DNA of 64,000 nt from Fulvia fulva (GCF_020509005.1 NC_063021.1:1922001-1986000); one strand, 5' to 3'. Positions 8,965 to 20,771 are shown, numbered from the stretch's first letter. Numbers and translations: made by a program. Notes: generated by a model not told the origin, from the letters alone.

Positions 8965-11611
8965 CTAATGTCCAATACCTCCAGCAACCCAGTCGTTCCA
9001 CGCTGGATCGCCAGGTTGTGGGAAGAAACCACCATTCGGCTGCTGCCCCGGCTGCGGTTGCGGAGGTTGCTGCTGTTGAGCCTGCTGGACTTGCTGGACT
9101 GGCTGTGGTGCATCGACACCATCTCTCCTTCTTTGCTCAGCAGCGCGCTGTTGCTGTTGTCTGTAATAGATCAACCATGCCAGTGCCATAACCAGTCCGC
9201 CGATGAGCAGAGTCTCCACAACTGCATCGTCATACTCTTCGCCATCACCCCAGTACTCGTCGCCACCAGGCATAGAATCATGTCCGTCCCAGTCATCTGC
9301 CTCGTAGTTTTCCGCGTAGTATGCCGCGTCCGCTTCTAGGAAGTCCTGTAGCCATTCGGCGAAGGTCCGGCTCTTGCGGTTGGTGGGCTCGTCTTCTATG
9401 CCATGGACGCCACCCCGCGTTACACCATTCCACCATGATCGCCATCGCAGCTTGAAGAGACTGAGCTTGACGGGTAGGTATGCTTCGCGATTGGTCTCGA
9501 GCGCTTGATCATAGAAGCGCTTGGCGAGATGGAAGTCCTGATCAATGCCTACGCCGTTCTCGTGCATCCATCCCAGGTTCCACATTGCTTGAGCAGATGC
9601 AAGTGTCTCCGCAGCTGATTGATAGCAAGCAGCAGCATTCTGTGGAGAGATGGCAGTGCCCAAACCGAAGAGATAGTAATCACCCATCTTGACTAATGAA
9701 TCGATGTTCTGTTGTTTGGCAGAACGAGTCCAGTGCACAAGAGCCAGAGCTGCGTCGCCGATAGCGGTGGTAGCTGATTTTGACTTGGAAGACAACCAGA
9801 AAAGTGGCGACCAACGCGGCTGGGACTGATCAAGAAGCCAGGCTACATTAGCTTGGGCATTCTCGCTGCCTTGTTCGGCAGCCATGAGGTAGCCCATCAA
9901 AGCTTTCGACTCGTCGCCTTCGTCGTACGCGTCAACCGCCTCGTTCAATGATGACCAGACTGGCTCGGCCTTCTCGGCGACAATTTTGTAGTACACGGCT
10001 GCCGCACCGCAGGAACGGTCTCTTCCGATGGATTTGTTGTTCATCTCGGCCAGATAGTAGAATGCCTCGATATGATGATTTCTCGCAGCAAGCTCGAAGT
10101 ACTTGGTCGCAGTGGCTGTGTCTCCCTGATCCAGGAACAGGCGACCAAGACTCGTTTGTGCGACGGCCAGGTCCTGATCGGCAGCAGCGGCGAAATAGTC
10201 TGCTGCTTTGACAACGTCCCGTGGTACACCATAGCCGTTCAGATGCATCAAGCCCAGGCTATATTGCGATAGTGCATCCCCGTTGCTGACTCCACGCTTG
10301 AACCAGACACGTGCTCTGTCGAAGCTCTGCTCCATGCCTTCGCCTCTCAAGAACATGCGCCCGAGGTAGCCTGCCGCCTTAGCTGCAAGCTTCTCAGTAC
10401 CGTGCCCAACGTCTTTTCTCACTTTGCCGCCCTTCTCCCAATACTCTCGTGCCACGTACATGAAGTGCTCTTTCGCCATTCTCGGGTCGCGCTTCAAACC
10501 ACGAGAGCCGTCGTAGTATAGCCGCGCAAGTCCAAACGTCGCCTTAAGATCGCCCTTTGAGTGCTGCAAGTGTAAGTACTCCAGGACGTCCTCAACATCT
10601 GCGTATGCATCGCTCGTGGGTCCTCCCTGCTTCGAGTTTGCTCCAGCAGATGCTACACTGGCTCCTTCGCCAAACACACCACCTGCCTCATCGGCGATTC
10701 TGTACGCATTTTTGACCAGGCTGTGACCTCCAGGCGGACCAGAGCGGTAGTATTCAACAGCCTTGTCGGCAACTTGCTTGTACCAATGCACTGCCTCATC
10801 GCAATTCTTCGGTGTGGCGACTCCTGCCAGGTTCCTGTACGCCAGTGTCATCTGCGACCGTGTATGCCCATGCTCCGCCGCGAATGTGTGGTATAACATG
10901 CTCTTTGCTTGATTCATGGGCACGGAAGGCGCGAGGCCAGTGGCGTACATGAAGCCAACCATGTATTGTGCTGTCCCATTTCCTGTGATATCCGCCAAAT
11001 GCTTGTATCTCAAGAATGCCTGATCGTAGTCAACGGGGTGGCTATAGTTGCCGTAGAAGTTGAGATCGGCCAGAAGGTGGATCGCATCGACATCATCGTT
11101 GTTTGCCGCGTCTTCGAGGATCTTGACCGCTCGCGAGAGTGGCTGGCCGAGTTTTGGAGGCTGATCTGTCGTCTTCGAGGTCGTGAGGAGATGTGTCTGC
11201 TTGGGGGAGTTCATGAACAGAAGCACAAATGCTTCCTTTGCGTAGTAGGCGGCTGATGCTAGAACACCTTTCGGCTTCTTGAACCAACCCGTCCATGTCG
11301 ACACCGCCGGTGGCTTGATCTTTCGCAGTATCACCGTCGCCTCCGACACTGCATTGCTCTGCGCTCGTTGTCCATCGTCATATGCATCATGCACTCTCTT
11401 TGACGTCTTGCCTGCTGTGTAGGCTGCCTCCGAAGGCTCGGGATGGTGCTGCAGTGGTCGCTGGTCTTCGACGGCATCGACGAAGTGCTCCTGTGCGAAG
11501 GCGAATGCGAGAAAGATGCACGCGACTATGCAAAATGCGTCAGCTGCAGGCGTTTGTGTCTCCAGACATTGATGACTTGCCGAAGAGGAAGGGCCAGATG
11601 GGTCGCTTCAT
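8965..11611 (-). CDS. HRD3: ERAD ubiquitin-ligase subunit Hrd3/SEL1L
   Basis: The product of 863 residues is encoded by two exons, 11581-11611 and 8965-11525. The 31-nt first exon plus the start of exon 2 give a clean signal peptide, MKRPIWPFLF-VACIFLAFAFAQ. The intron (11526-11580, 55 bp) starts with GCAAGT instead of GT, has the branch GCTGACG and ends CATAG. Frame closure supports it (2592 nt). The body is a series of SEL1/TPR-like repeats, for example AQYMVGFMYATGLAP and LSQYSLGLMHLNGYGVPRD. One membrane span lies near the C-terminus (LLIGGLVMALAWLIYY), followed by a Gln-rich cytosolic tail. Hrd3 is the lumenal adaptor of the Hrd1 ligase in ER-associated degradation. Family assignment is strong. 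Confidence 0.92.
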
Positions 11612-13944
11612 GATGGCGTGTATTCAATGTGTAATGCAACGTGAACGCCTGTCTGCGGCGAGATATGGGGCATTATATCGCGGATACGAGTGTCATCGGC
11701 CACAGCAAACACAAAGCAAAGCAGTGTAGGTAATCTTACATGAGTCTTGTTGCCAGCTTTCAGTGACGCCCGTCTCGCGCAGTCGCGTGCTGCCGCTGAA
11801 ACCGAGAAGGAGCCAGCTCCGCCAACCTTCAATGTTCCTCTCCGACGTCCAAGCTTCCTCCTTGCTCCTCTCAGACCACCACATCTTTCTTATCTCCTCA
11901 AGTCACGTCATGATCGAGACGTACATAGCACGACTAGGATCCCACTGTGTTACTGCTACAAGAAGCCAACCTGGAGCTGGTCAAAAACCTCACCATCAGC
12001 ATCAACTGGCCCGTATCACCGCACTTTCTGAAAGTGACTCTGCATCTCGTGGATCAAAGAGCTGGCCTCTGGCACGGGGAAGCAGCCTATAACTTTCACA
12101 ACTTCCGACTTATGTATCCGCAACCTCTGATTCTGAGGCTCGAGGACGAGGACGACCAGACCTCCTCGAGCGTGAGCCATTCCTTTGCGACGTACCGGCA
12201 TGTTCCAACTCGCAGCGGTCTTTTACTGCCAAAGGCTGCGACATTAAGAGAGCAAGTGCTTGGACTGCTAGCATGGGAAGCTACGGCATACGCTATACCG
12301 GACCGCTGAACAGCGCTTCGCATCACCCACAATTCCATCCGTCCGCCTCCTCTTCTTCTGTCCGGTCGTGCTTCCCGCCAGCACCCAACTACGCAACCGG
12401 AACCAAACCTTGACAGCAAGTCCGTACTCAGCTCTTTGCCAGATCGCTCCCTGTTCTTATAACAGTGGCAGCTCGGTGTACCACGATCGCGAGGGCTTCC
12501 TGTCCTCCTCAGAACCGACCACTCTTTGTCGCCTTCTTCCACAACTGCCATTCGTTAATACCAAGCCTCACCAAGCCACACATCAAGACGTACCCCACCG
12601 CTCCCACTTGTCCACTCACTCCTGTCGGACTTTGCGAGGTTAGTTGCTACACATTCTCGACCACGAGATCGAGGTGCCTTACCCAGTAGGGCTGTGGTTT
12701 CGTTAGCAAATAAGTCATGCATGCTAGCTGTCGTTGAATGCCTACCCAATCTGACCACTCATGCCGGACGGACTTGACTCATGTCAGCTATCGTGTCGTT
12801 TTGTAGTTCGATTCAGACCGATTATTACCCAGTCGGGCTGCATATCATCATCGTGAAGCAATTCCCATTCATCCTTGCGGAACTCACCCAGTCTCGCCAA
12901 CCCGTCCACTAATTCCAGGTGCTCCACTCTCGCCAGGTACACCGGAGGCGCCCTGTTGAATCTGATGTTAGACAGCGATAATGTGCTGCAGGTGAAGGAC
13001 AATAAGCTTGCCTGTGGGCCACTGGGTCTGTGCACAAGTTAGTGAGAAACCGCGGCAGTAAAGTCACGGTGTACCATAACGAAGGAATTGACCGCGGTGC
13101 GAATGTCGTCTGTCGCAGCTCTCATGTTGGAACTGCGATGCATAAGGCATCTGCATACCGTGGTTCCAAAATATGTGTGCCTCAGGTGTCGAAGTTTCGA
13201 GACCACTGTCACATGCTTCGGGCCGGGGGAGTGAACGATCACATGAGAATCAATGACCATGAACACGACTGCACGTGACTCACCCTGCGATCCCCTGGAT
13301 ACCTTGAACTCCTTGAACTCCTTGACTTCCGGTGGCGCCAGGCAACCCCTACTCATCTTAGCACTGTCTCCAGTGCTGTTTGGTGTCTTAGTCACAAACC
13401 GTTGGCCTAGTCTACAGTCAGCAAATCAAAACTGCAACGATATGACCTCGACATACCCAGTGCTGCCTTCGATTCCTTGAATCGCCTGGATTCCTTGGAT
13501 TCCTTGACTTCCCGTGGCGCCAGGCAAACCCTACTTATCTCAGCATCGTCTTCGAGGCTACTTTGCATATAAACCACAAACCTGGCACATACACACGACC
13601 CAGGCATGCTATTATTTGCAGCGTTCGGTACCGTGGCCATGTGCACGCAGAACCTGGACCGCGTAGTCGGAGTCTTCGTGGGTGTATGTTAATTGCCAGC
13701 TCAGTGATATCGAACTGAAGAGTGCGAGAGCATCTGTATGCAAGGTGATGAGGACGTCGCGAAGATACGCGTACATGTAGTGAGAAGGACAGAGGAGACG
13801 CGATGTTCAGCAAGAACGCGATGCGGGATCTGCGGCCCGCGTCGGCCGCTAGCATGAACCTTAGATCTGCTGCCGCCAAAAGTTTCGCAGCAGAGGATGT
13901 TGCGATGCACCAAATATGATGCGGTAGCACAACTCTCCACGACA
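11612..13944. other. Gene-poor intergenic block, 2.3 kb
   Basis: No gene can be supported between the divergent HRD3 (-) and UTP15 (+). Several frames of 60-165 residues exist on both strands, but they overlap one another and show no domains or codon bias. The block contains two copies of a short minisatellite-bearing repeat (listed separately at 13292-13362 and 13484-13543). Confidence 0.5.
13292..13543. repeat. Two copies of a CCTTGAMTT minisatellite unit
   Basis: Copy 1 (about 13292-13362) and copy 2 (about 13484-13543) share the layout of CCTTG-type 9-bp units (CCTTGAACT, CCTTGGATT, CCTTGACTT) followed by CGTGGCGCCAGGCAA (one substitution between copies) and CCCTACT.ATCT.AGCA. Copy 1 has three units in register and copy 2 about four, with one degenerate. 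Sequence between the copies is unrelated. In the minus frame the unit would read KE(F/S) repeated, but the frame is not a convincing gene. Confidence 0.7.
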
Positions 13945-15600
13945 ATGGCTGCTGAAGTGAAGGCTGTCGAGCAGATACGGCCGCCACCAGGCCCAGCACC
14001 CGCAACAGCAGATCAGGCGTACTGGAAGACATTCAAGAACCAGCTGCTCGTCCCATCGCCTCACAATGCCGGCGTTACTTCCATCACAGTCCCGGACCTC
14101 AACGCAGACGGCACCCACGCAGATGCCTTCGCGGTTACCAGCGGCGGTAGGATCCAGACATACAGTGTCAAGACGCGGAAACTGGTCAAGACGATCAGCC
14201 GATTCGGAGTTGACGACACAGCACGATCCGGCGTGCTACGAAGAGATGGCCAGATCATCCTCGGTGGAGGAGACAGCGGCATTATCCAGGCATTCCAAGC
14301 GGGGTCACGGTCAATCTTACGGCAATGGCGAGGCGAGCATGCGCACAAGCAGGCAGTCCACAACGTCAGGTGGAACCCAACCACAAACACCAGCCTCATG
14401 AGCTGTAGCGACGATACTACTGTGCGAATATGGGATATCACAGAGGAGGAGGCGACGTGGACTGGAGTCGGACACCAGGACTACGTGCGCAGCGGAAGCT
14501 ATCTGCCAGGCTACCAGGGAGGCAACATGATTGTTAGTGGAAGCTACGATCAGACTGTGCGATTATGGGACACAAGGAGCGGCAACAGTCCAGCCTTGAC
14601 GTTCAAGTTCAGAAATCAGATTGAGAGTCTTCTGGCTCTGAGCAGCACTAGCCTGGCAGCGGCGTCAGGCAACGAGGTCTCCATCGTCAACCTGATTGCT
14701 GGAAAAGCCGAGCATGTCATTCGATCTCACCAAAAGACTGTCATGGCGCTCTCGTGGGCGCAGAACGGCATGCGTGTGCTCACTGGAGGACTTGACGGAC
14801 ACGTGAAGGTGCACAATACTGCAAGCTGGGAAGTTGTTGCCGGCTTCAAGTACCCTGCGCCGGTGCTAAGTCTGGCCGTCGTGCCTGCGCCTGCTACCTC
14901 TTCCGGCGAGCGAGAAGACCGACATCTCGCAGTCGGTCTTCAGACGGGACTGTTGTCCCTACGAACACGGTTGGCTGGCTCCGAGAAGGTCAAGGCGCGC
15001 GAGAAAGAGAAGACGATGCAGGCTATGATTGAGGGTACTGCTGATGAGTACGAACGCAAGCAGAAAAAGAAGGACATGCGACAAGGTATACGCGCACGAG
15101 ATCGGGGCAAAGACTTTCGCGGCGAAGGTGCCGACATCGTCATAACCGGCAACGAAAGACCCAAACAGAACAAGCTCAAGCCCTGGCAGAAGAGTTTGCG
15201 GGCGGGAGAATATGCGAAAGCACTCGACCAGGTCATCCCTCCCAACGACTTCCAGCAGTTCAACAAAAACGATCTTCTCACACTGTTGACGGCACTCCGG
15301 CATCGAAGTGCGCTGCGAACAGCGCTCGCCGGTCGATCCGAGGAGCGTCTTATTCCCATCTTGACTATTTCGAAAAGATACATCTCTTGGCCTCAGCACC
15401 TGAATCTGCTGTACGATGTTGTACTTCAGCTGCTGGACCTGTACAGTCATAAGATGGACGACTGGCAGAATGATGACGGCGACGGAAAGGAAGTGAACAA
15501 GCTGATAAAGAGACTCAGAAATCAAGTGCGAATAGCTTGTGATTGGGCAGATATGGCGCAGCGAACACTTGGCATGGTTGACATGCTGGAGTCTGGATGA
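13945..15600 (+). CDS. UTP15: U3 snoRNP subunit UTP15
   Basis: This is a single exon of 551 residues from the ATG at 13945 (MAAEVKAVEQIRPPP). An upstream in-frame ATG at 13897 would add 16 residues. I prefer 13945 because family members begin shortly before the conserved ATADQAYWKTFK. WD40 blades fill about residues 40-340, with clear ends SCSDDTTVRIWDI and GSYDQTVRLWDTRSG. The C-terminal third is the UTP15-specific helical region, with basic EYERKQKKKDMRQGIRARD and LKPWQKSLRAGEYAKALDQ. UTP15 belongs to the t-UTP/UTPA complex that starts pre-rRNA processing in the nucleolus. The gene is intact and of usual family length. Confidence 0.93.
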   Translation: MAAEVKAVEQIRPPPGPAPATADQAYWKTFKNQLLVPSPHNAGVTSITVPDLNADGTHADAFAVTSGGRIQTYSVKTRKLVKTISRFGVDDTARSGVLRRDGQIILGGGDSGIIQAFQAGSRSILRQWRGEHAHKQAVHNVRWNPTTNTSLMSCSDDTTVRIWDITEEEATWTGVGHQDYVRSGSYLPGYQGGNMIVSGSYDQTVRLWDTRSGNSPALTFKFRNQIESLLALSSTSLAAASGNEVSIVNLIAGKAEHVIRSHQKTVMALSWAQNGMRVLTGGLDGHVKVHNTASWEVVAGFKYPAPVLSLAVVPAPATSSGEREDRHLAVGLQTGLLSLRTRLAGSEKVKAREKEKTMQAMIEGTADEYERKQKKKDMRQGIRARDRGKDFRGEGADIVITGNERPKQNKLKPWQKSLRAGEYAKALDQVIPPNDFQQFNKNDLLTLLTALRHRSALRTALAGRSEERLIPILTISKRYISWPQHLNLLYDVVLQLLDLYSHKMDDWQNDDGDGKEVNKLIKRLRNQVRIACDWADMAQRTLGMVDMLESG

Positions 15601-15985
15601 AGTTGCCGTGAGGACCAAATCAAGACAAACCATGCAGCTGTGAGAGAGCAAGCAGAGATGTCCAAAGTCGGTGCGCCGGCACAGCCCTGCCTCAATATGG
15701 TCGATCGCCCAGAAGAATACCCTCGAGAGCTTAGTCCTCACACGGAGGCCGCGCACAGCTCTGATGCGAGCCAGCCGCCCAGCCACTGTTGAGATGGTCA
15801 CCATCACCTGGCAGAACGCCGCAGAATAGTGTCAATACCTCGTCTATGGGTTTCTATCTAGTCGCAGTAAGGAAGTGGCACTGGGAAGTGAGGGGAACGA
15901 ACGCTATTAATCATGCGCATATGCACTGTCGCATTGGGAAATGCTCTGTGAAAGAGATGGATAATAGAGCCGCAACACAGCGACA
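15601..15985. other. Intergenic between convergent genes
   Basis: These 385 bases separate the 3' ends of UTP15 (+) and the monooxygenase (-). They should hold both 3' UTRs. I see no coding signal. Confidence 0.4.
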
Positions 15986-17467
15986 TTACGAGCCATTTAC
16001 ACTATTCGTGGCAACCGTCGTCCACGCTCTCGGCGACTTCAAACCAAGCTTCTCTGCAGTTCCCTCGGTCTTCCCAGCTTGCTCATTCACCTTCTCAATC
16101 TCAAAGCCCGCAATCGCCTTATAAGCCAAACCAATACCTTGCAGCTCGTGCTGCGGGATAACATCGTTGATATGCTTGAAACCATTAGGTGCCCTCTCAT
16201 AAGCCACTTGCATGACGTGATCCGGTCCATTCCCACGATTCGCCATAACAATCTTCGCAGTGGTCGGCAGCCGTTCGTCCTGGTACTCCTTCAGCGCCTG
16301 CGGAATGCTGGCCAAGTCCTTGCAGTCCCAAAGACATCTTGTCAGACAAGCCGCATCCAAGATTGCCTGCGAAGCTCCATTGCTCCCACTGTCACGGATC
16401 AGGTCAGCACACATCATTCCAATTCCTCGTCGACAGGTGGCACTCACATCGGATACATCGGATGCGCAGCATCGCCCAAAAGCGTCAATCGCCCAAAACT
16501 CCATCTCTCCACAGGCGTCCTGTCACACATCGGATACTCATAGACCCTCTCCGTCTTCTCTATCAAATCCGGTACATTCAAGAACCCAAACGTCCACTCC
16601 CTAAATTTCGGCGCAAACTTCTCCTTAGGCACGGTGTTCAACCAGTCCGCCTTCTCAGGTGGTGTCGTGTCCGGATCGTCCTCATCCCGGACGCGAAGTT
16701 CCGCAATCCAGTTTACAAGGGATTTGGATCGATCGGAATATTTCATGATGGGATAGGCGATGAATTTTTGATTTGCGTGCCCGGACCAGATCATGCTAGC
16801 GCTGGTGAGGAAAGCTTCGCGCTCGAGGCAGCCGCGCCAGAGGATGCGACCGGAGAAATTTGGAGGGCCTTCGGAGAGGTAGAGGTGGCGCCGGACTGTG
16901 CTGTTTATGCCGTCTGCGGCGATGACGAGGTCGGATGTGAACGTTGGTGTTGAGGATGGCGCGCCGGATTTCTTTTGTGCGAAGGTCAGGGTGACGGGGG
17001 AGGACGTGGGTTCGTCTTGTTCGAAGGAGTCGAGGCTGTGGTTGAGGTGTACACGTTCCACTCCTAGTCTTTCTCTAACGGCTTCCAGTAGGAGCATTTG
17101 CAGGTTTCCCCGGTGGATGCTGAACTGTGGCACTTTATAGCCGGCATATTGTCCTCTTGGCTCGCTGATGATTGGGTTGCCGAAGCGATCGTAGTAGTTC
17201 AACTCCTGCGTTTCGACACCAGTGCTCTCCAGCGCCGGTAGCAGTCCCAGATTCCGTAGGATGAGAACAGCAGAGGGCTGGACGTTTATACCAACGCCAA
17301 GAGACGTCAGCTGGCTCGCGGCTTGGAACAGGTGAATGTCCTTGAACCCATTGGCGTGCAGTTGCAGAGCCGTGACTAAGCCGCCTAGTCCTGCGCCTAT
17401 GATTGCTATGCGAGGGTTGATTGGCGAGGAAGGGTCAAATATTGGCGAGAATTGATGGGCAATTCAT
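15986..17467 (-). CDS. FAD-dependent monooxygenase (salicylate hydroxylase-like), start unresolved
   Basis: The protein starts with a Rossmann FAD motif, IAIIGAGLGGLVTALQLHANG. It continues with LGVGINVQPSAVLIL, the DLVIAADGINSTVRR block (DG motif) and the second FAD motif LLGDAAHPMYPIGSNGASQAI. A 59-bp intron (16389-16447, GTGAGT...TGACAG) splits the last motif exactly (CCG AT|T GGG). Exon 2 ends at 15986. These are class A flavoprotein aromatic hydroxylases, which use NAD(P)H and O2. The natural substrate is unknown. No ATG lies in the coding frame between the nearest upstream stop and the FAD motif. The ATG at 17465-17467 (MNCPSILANI) is off by one base, so either an indel near 17436-17465 or an unseen small exon must be assumed. 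The gene ends only about 50 bp from its upstream neighbour's stop. Confidence 0.72.
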
Positions 17468-17516
17468 TAGCAGTACCTTGGAAGACTTTATATCGCCAGC
17501 TATATATGCATGCTGC

Positions 17517-19638
17517 TCATTCGTACCTCATGGGACCAGGATCCTCATCTGCCAGCTCACACAGACTCTCCCAAGCCCAATTGCGCATCTGTGTAGCATC
17601 TCCAGGCACAAACTTCTGATCGCTGTAATACGCCAGTGAATCAGGGCCAGACTGATGAAAGTGCAACCCCATATGCTCGCAGCTACATCGTCGGTGCATG
17701 AAGAACATCAGAGTTCTCTGCAGGACACGATTGGTAAACTCTTCAAAGCCTCTTCTGAAGATAACTTCGTTGTAGCCGAGACTTCTGAAGCGTTGCAGAA
17801 ACGCGTTGTAGATCTCCATCTGAAGCCACTTCAAGAGGATCTCGATGGTCGTAGGACATTCGTGCAACAGGCGGATGCGGCTGAGCAATTCTTCTTGATA
17901 AGCATCGAGCTCGACACAGTCGTCTATTCGTCGTTGCAATTCGTCGCTTTCGTTTCTGCTTCGTTGCAACATGTAGTTCCAGACGCCCTCGAAAACAGTC
18001 GCGTTGATCTGGAATGTCCAGAAAGCCTTGACAGGGTGCTTCGAGTCCAAGTCCTTACACGAACGCTCAAAACGTTCCCAAGGCGTCGATGTCTCATCGT
18101 TCTGCGATGCCGCTTCGTTGATGCTCCTGGGGAACGTCAGCAGACGAAAGGCTTCCACTAGAGGGCATGATCGCCCGTCATCATACATACCTCCTTGTTG
18201 GTAAGTCCATGTTCAGTTGTTGAGCACAAGAGGGACACCGGGGAATTCTGTCGAACGGCGCATACGGCGACATTGCTTCGGCACGATAGCAGTGCGATAG
18301 TAGACACGACTGGTCCACGGTTTGATCGCAACAGGGCATCGTGACAATCTTTCGATGCCCGCTCTCGAATGGTCGCTCGCAGATATGACACTCCTTATCC
18401 TTCTTGAATGGGTTACGGGACGCTGGATAGGCAGACTTGAGCCAATTCTCCAGTGCCGGCAGTCGTTGTAGTCTCCAACAGCGGATAAATCTGGCGAGCA
18501 TGGATTTCGCATCTTGTACTAGAAACTCTTTGGCTCCAGCATGCTGCTCGCCCAAGTTGTAAGTTTGCGTAGCGTACCTACAAACATAAACCCGTCAGCT
18601 ATACTCAAAACGTACGTGGCAGAGTGGCCACGCATTGCACCTCTCGTTTCTCACCTGTACAAATTGAACTGAATATGGGCAGCGGCTCGATGATCTTGCA
18701 TGGCTGCTCAGAACTTTGTGTTAGCTGGGGACATTCCATACTCAAGGACCAAATTCATGCGACTTACCTATGAGGCGCACGATATCCAGGTACCATAGCT
18801 GCGGAGCTTGAGACGGATCGCCGTGCCTGGTGTAGAAATAATAGTATGGAATCTCGTAATCTTCCACATTACTCTCATCCCAGTCGTCCTCGTAGAAGAA
18901 TGTCGACTTGGTAACCTCTTTCACCCTATGGTCAAGAACAAACTTGGTCTTCCTGCGTACGCGCAGACGTGGCCGGGTATCTGCTCGTCCTGGTCCCTTG
19001 CCTTCCTCCTCATCGTAGTACAAAACAACTTTCAGCTCCGTGGTGCCCAGATACCGCGTGCAGTTCTGCACATCTCCGAACAGATTTCCGTCCCGCTTTG
19101 GCTCTGTGGCCTGAGGGATGACTGTGTACAAGGAACTGAAAGCACTCGCTTCGGCGGTCTCACGTCTTGTATTTTGGCAGACAGATTCGCTACGAAGCAG
19201 TGGTGTCGGCTAATATCGACTGGCTGCATCAGCTGGCTCGTGCAGCATCCGGATCTCACGATCATCACCCAGTAGGTCGAGTGCAGGGTATATGATGTCC
19301 ACGGTGTGGTGAGCTTTGAAGGTAGACGGTGCTGCTTCTTTCAGATCCCGGTCCACCTGATTCAAGACGGATGCTCCATCGTATATCGACTCGACAGGAA
19401 TGCCACCGAAGCCCTCCATCCCAATCTTGTGTGGCGTGGCGTCAGGTAGTCCCGTGAGCCCTAGATTGACGAGGATGTGCCTTGACAGGCGCTTCTCATT
19501 TCCTGCCAGTTGAGTCTGTATCGAGTTCCAGGCTTGCTTTCTTTCGGTATCGTCCGGGGCGACCGCATCGTAGTCGGTGTAATCTGTCGCTGTGGTATGA
19601 GTTGAAGCGGCGGAAGTCGATGGGGTACGAGACGACAT
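17517..19638 (-). CDS. RING-like zinc-finger protein with in-frame TAG
   Basis: Four exons fit: 18768-19638, 18655-18706, 18191-18577 and 17517-18126. The introns are 61, 77 and 64 bp, with GTAAGT/GTGAGA/GTATGT donors and CTAAC or CTGAC branches. They close to exactly 640 codons. A RING-like cysteine cluster lies in exon 3: CHICERPFESGH...MPCCDQTVDQSC...H and then CPSCAQQL. The N-terminal part carries no domain I know. The C-terminal 200 residues are helical with WNYMLQRSRNESDELQRR. One codon, TAG at 19210-19212, interrupts the otherwise open first exon (SRY-stop-PTPLLRSES). CAG (Gln) would restore it. A 93-nt in-frame intron starting at a weak GTGGAC could also remove it. A ubiquitin-ligase-like role is only inference. 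Confidence 0.6.
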
Positions 19639-20771
19639 GATGCGTAACCCGGGCAATTAGCTTGCAGCGAGGTATGCGCTCGTTTGGGTTTCTGGCTCCA
19701 GAAGCCCCGACATGGAGGCATTTCGACCAGAACACAGGGGTACCTTCGCCGTGAAAGTACAAAGATCGCTGCGTCGAGTTTCGTCCATAGGTCGCCGGAA
19801 TAGGAACAAAGCAGAGCCTTCTGGACTGCTATATTTCGATCGAACTTGTTCTGTACCACTCCATGCAGCAGACGTGGTCATTGGAGATGTCGCAGGTGGT
19901 ACATTGCAGCAAAATTGCCGCAAGTTTACCCATTCGCGCAGTGAAAGCCACCGGAACGGCAAAGCAGCTTCACTGAGGCTCGAAGTGGATGTTGGAGTAC
20001 AGTAGCGTCCGATAATCGCCAGTGCGATGGCAGGCCCTAGTGTCGTCCATCGAGACCTGTAGGTAAGATTGATAGGTCAACGCTTCAGCGAGCACACGGC
20101 CTGGTGATGCGACAGACATGCATGATATCGGGCGATCATGCTGTGATCTCAGACTATGGTTAAGCAGCGCTCTCGCTCACGATGTGACTTTGTGACCCTG
20201 GTTGCTGTTTTGAAGCGTACATCGGACGTGCAGCTGAGCACTCTAAGTTGTATTGGCGCTCGCTCGACCTGATGTTGCCACGAGCTACTTCCAATGTAGG
20301 CTGAGGAGGCTCGATACTGTCGAGCCGTTGGTAGAACCGAATTCATTCTGTCAATCGCTTGATGAGTGGGTCGTCGATACTACAGGTGATCAGCACAGCC
20401 ACGATAGCATTGAATGCTGCATGTCCTATGCAGCGCTGGGACATTCATGTTCAAGGCGTGTGGGCAAGGAAGTGTATCATACTACCAAGCAATGTGCAAT
20501 GTTCGAGGAGCAAGAAGAAGGAGTGAAGGAGTCGGCGGGTAATTAGGTACCTATGTACTAGGTAGTGTCCCGACTCCAAGCACAGATTGACTCTGCGCTA
20601 GTCGACAGGAACTTTCCCGATTGGCCAGACACCCCCGGTCTTGCTTGCTGCCGACGGGAGTCACGGGACCCTTGCCTGGCTCCTGCGCTGTTGCTGGCGA
20701 GAGAAGCTCGATCAAACATCACGACAACATGAAGCTGGAAATGTCGTGCCCATAATGTCTTCTTGCTGACG
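19639..20771. other. Intergenic, 1.1 kb
   Basis: This lies between the divergent RING-like gene (-) and the module-repeat gene (+). The small frames here have no supporting domains. A short tract with repeated GTACCTA/GTACTAGGTA lies near 20546-20565. It presumably contains both promoters. Confidence 0.45.

Noticed and set aside
11947..12551. Frames of 120 (+) and 151 (-) residues in the HRD3-UTP15 gap
   Set aside because: They overlap on opposite strands, have no domain or codon bias, and neither can be preferred.
12775..12781. TGACTCA, a Gcn4/CpcA-type site
   Set aside because: It lies more than 1 kb from any gene start; a 7-bp match is expected by chance in 64 kb.
16339..16953. 204-codon plus-strand frame opposite the monooxygenase
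   Set aside because: The minus strand carries FAD motifs and an intron that splices in frame; the plus frame has no recognisable feature.
2339..19212. RIP as the cause of the two TAG codons
   Set aside because: Both fit C-to-T at CpA, but the genes are single copies here and do not show the dense C-to-T load that RIP leaves.
2339..19212. TAG reassigned to glutamine
   Set aside because: TAG ends RPS0, the SUR7/PalI-like gene and GH20 at the expected positions, so it is a normal stop.
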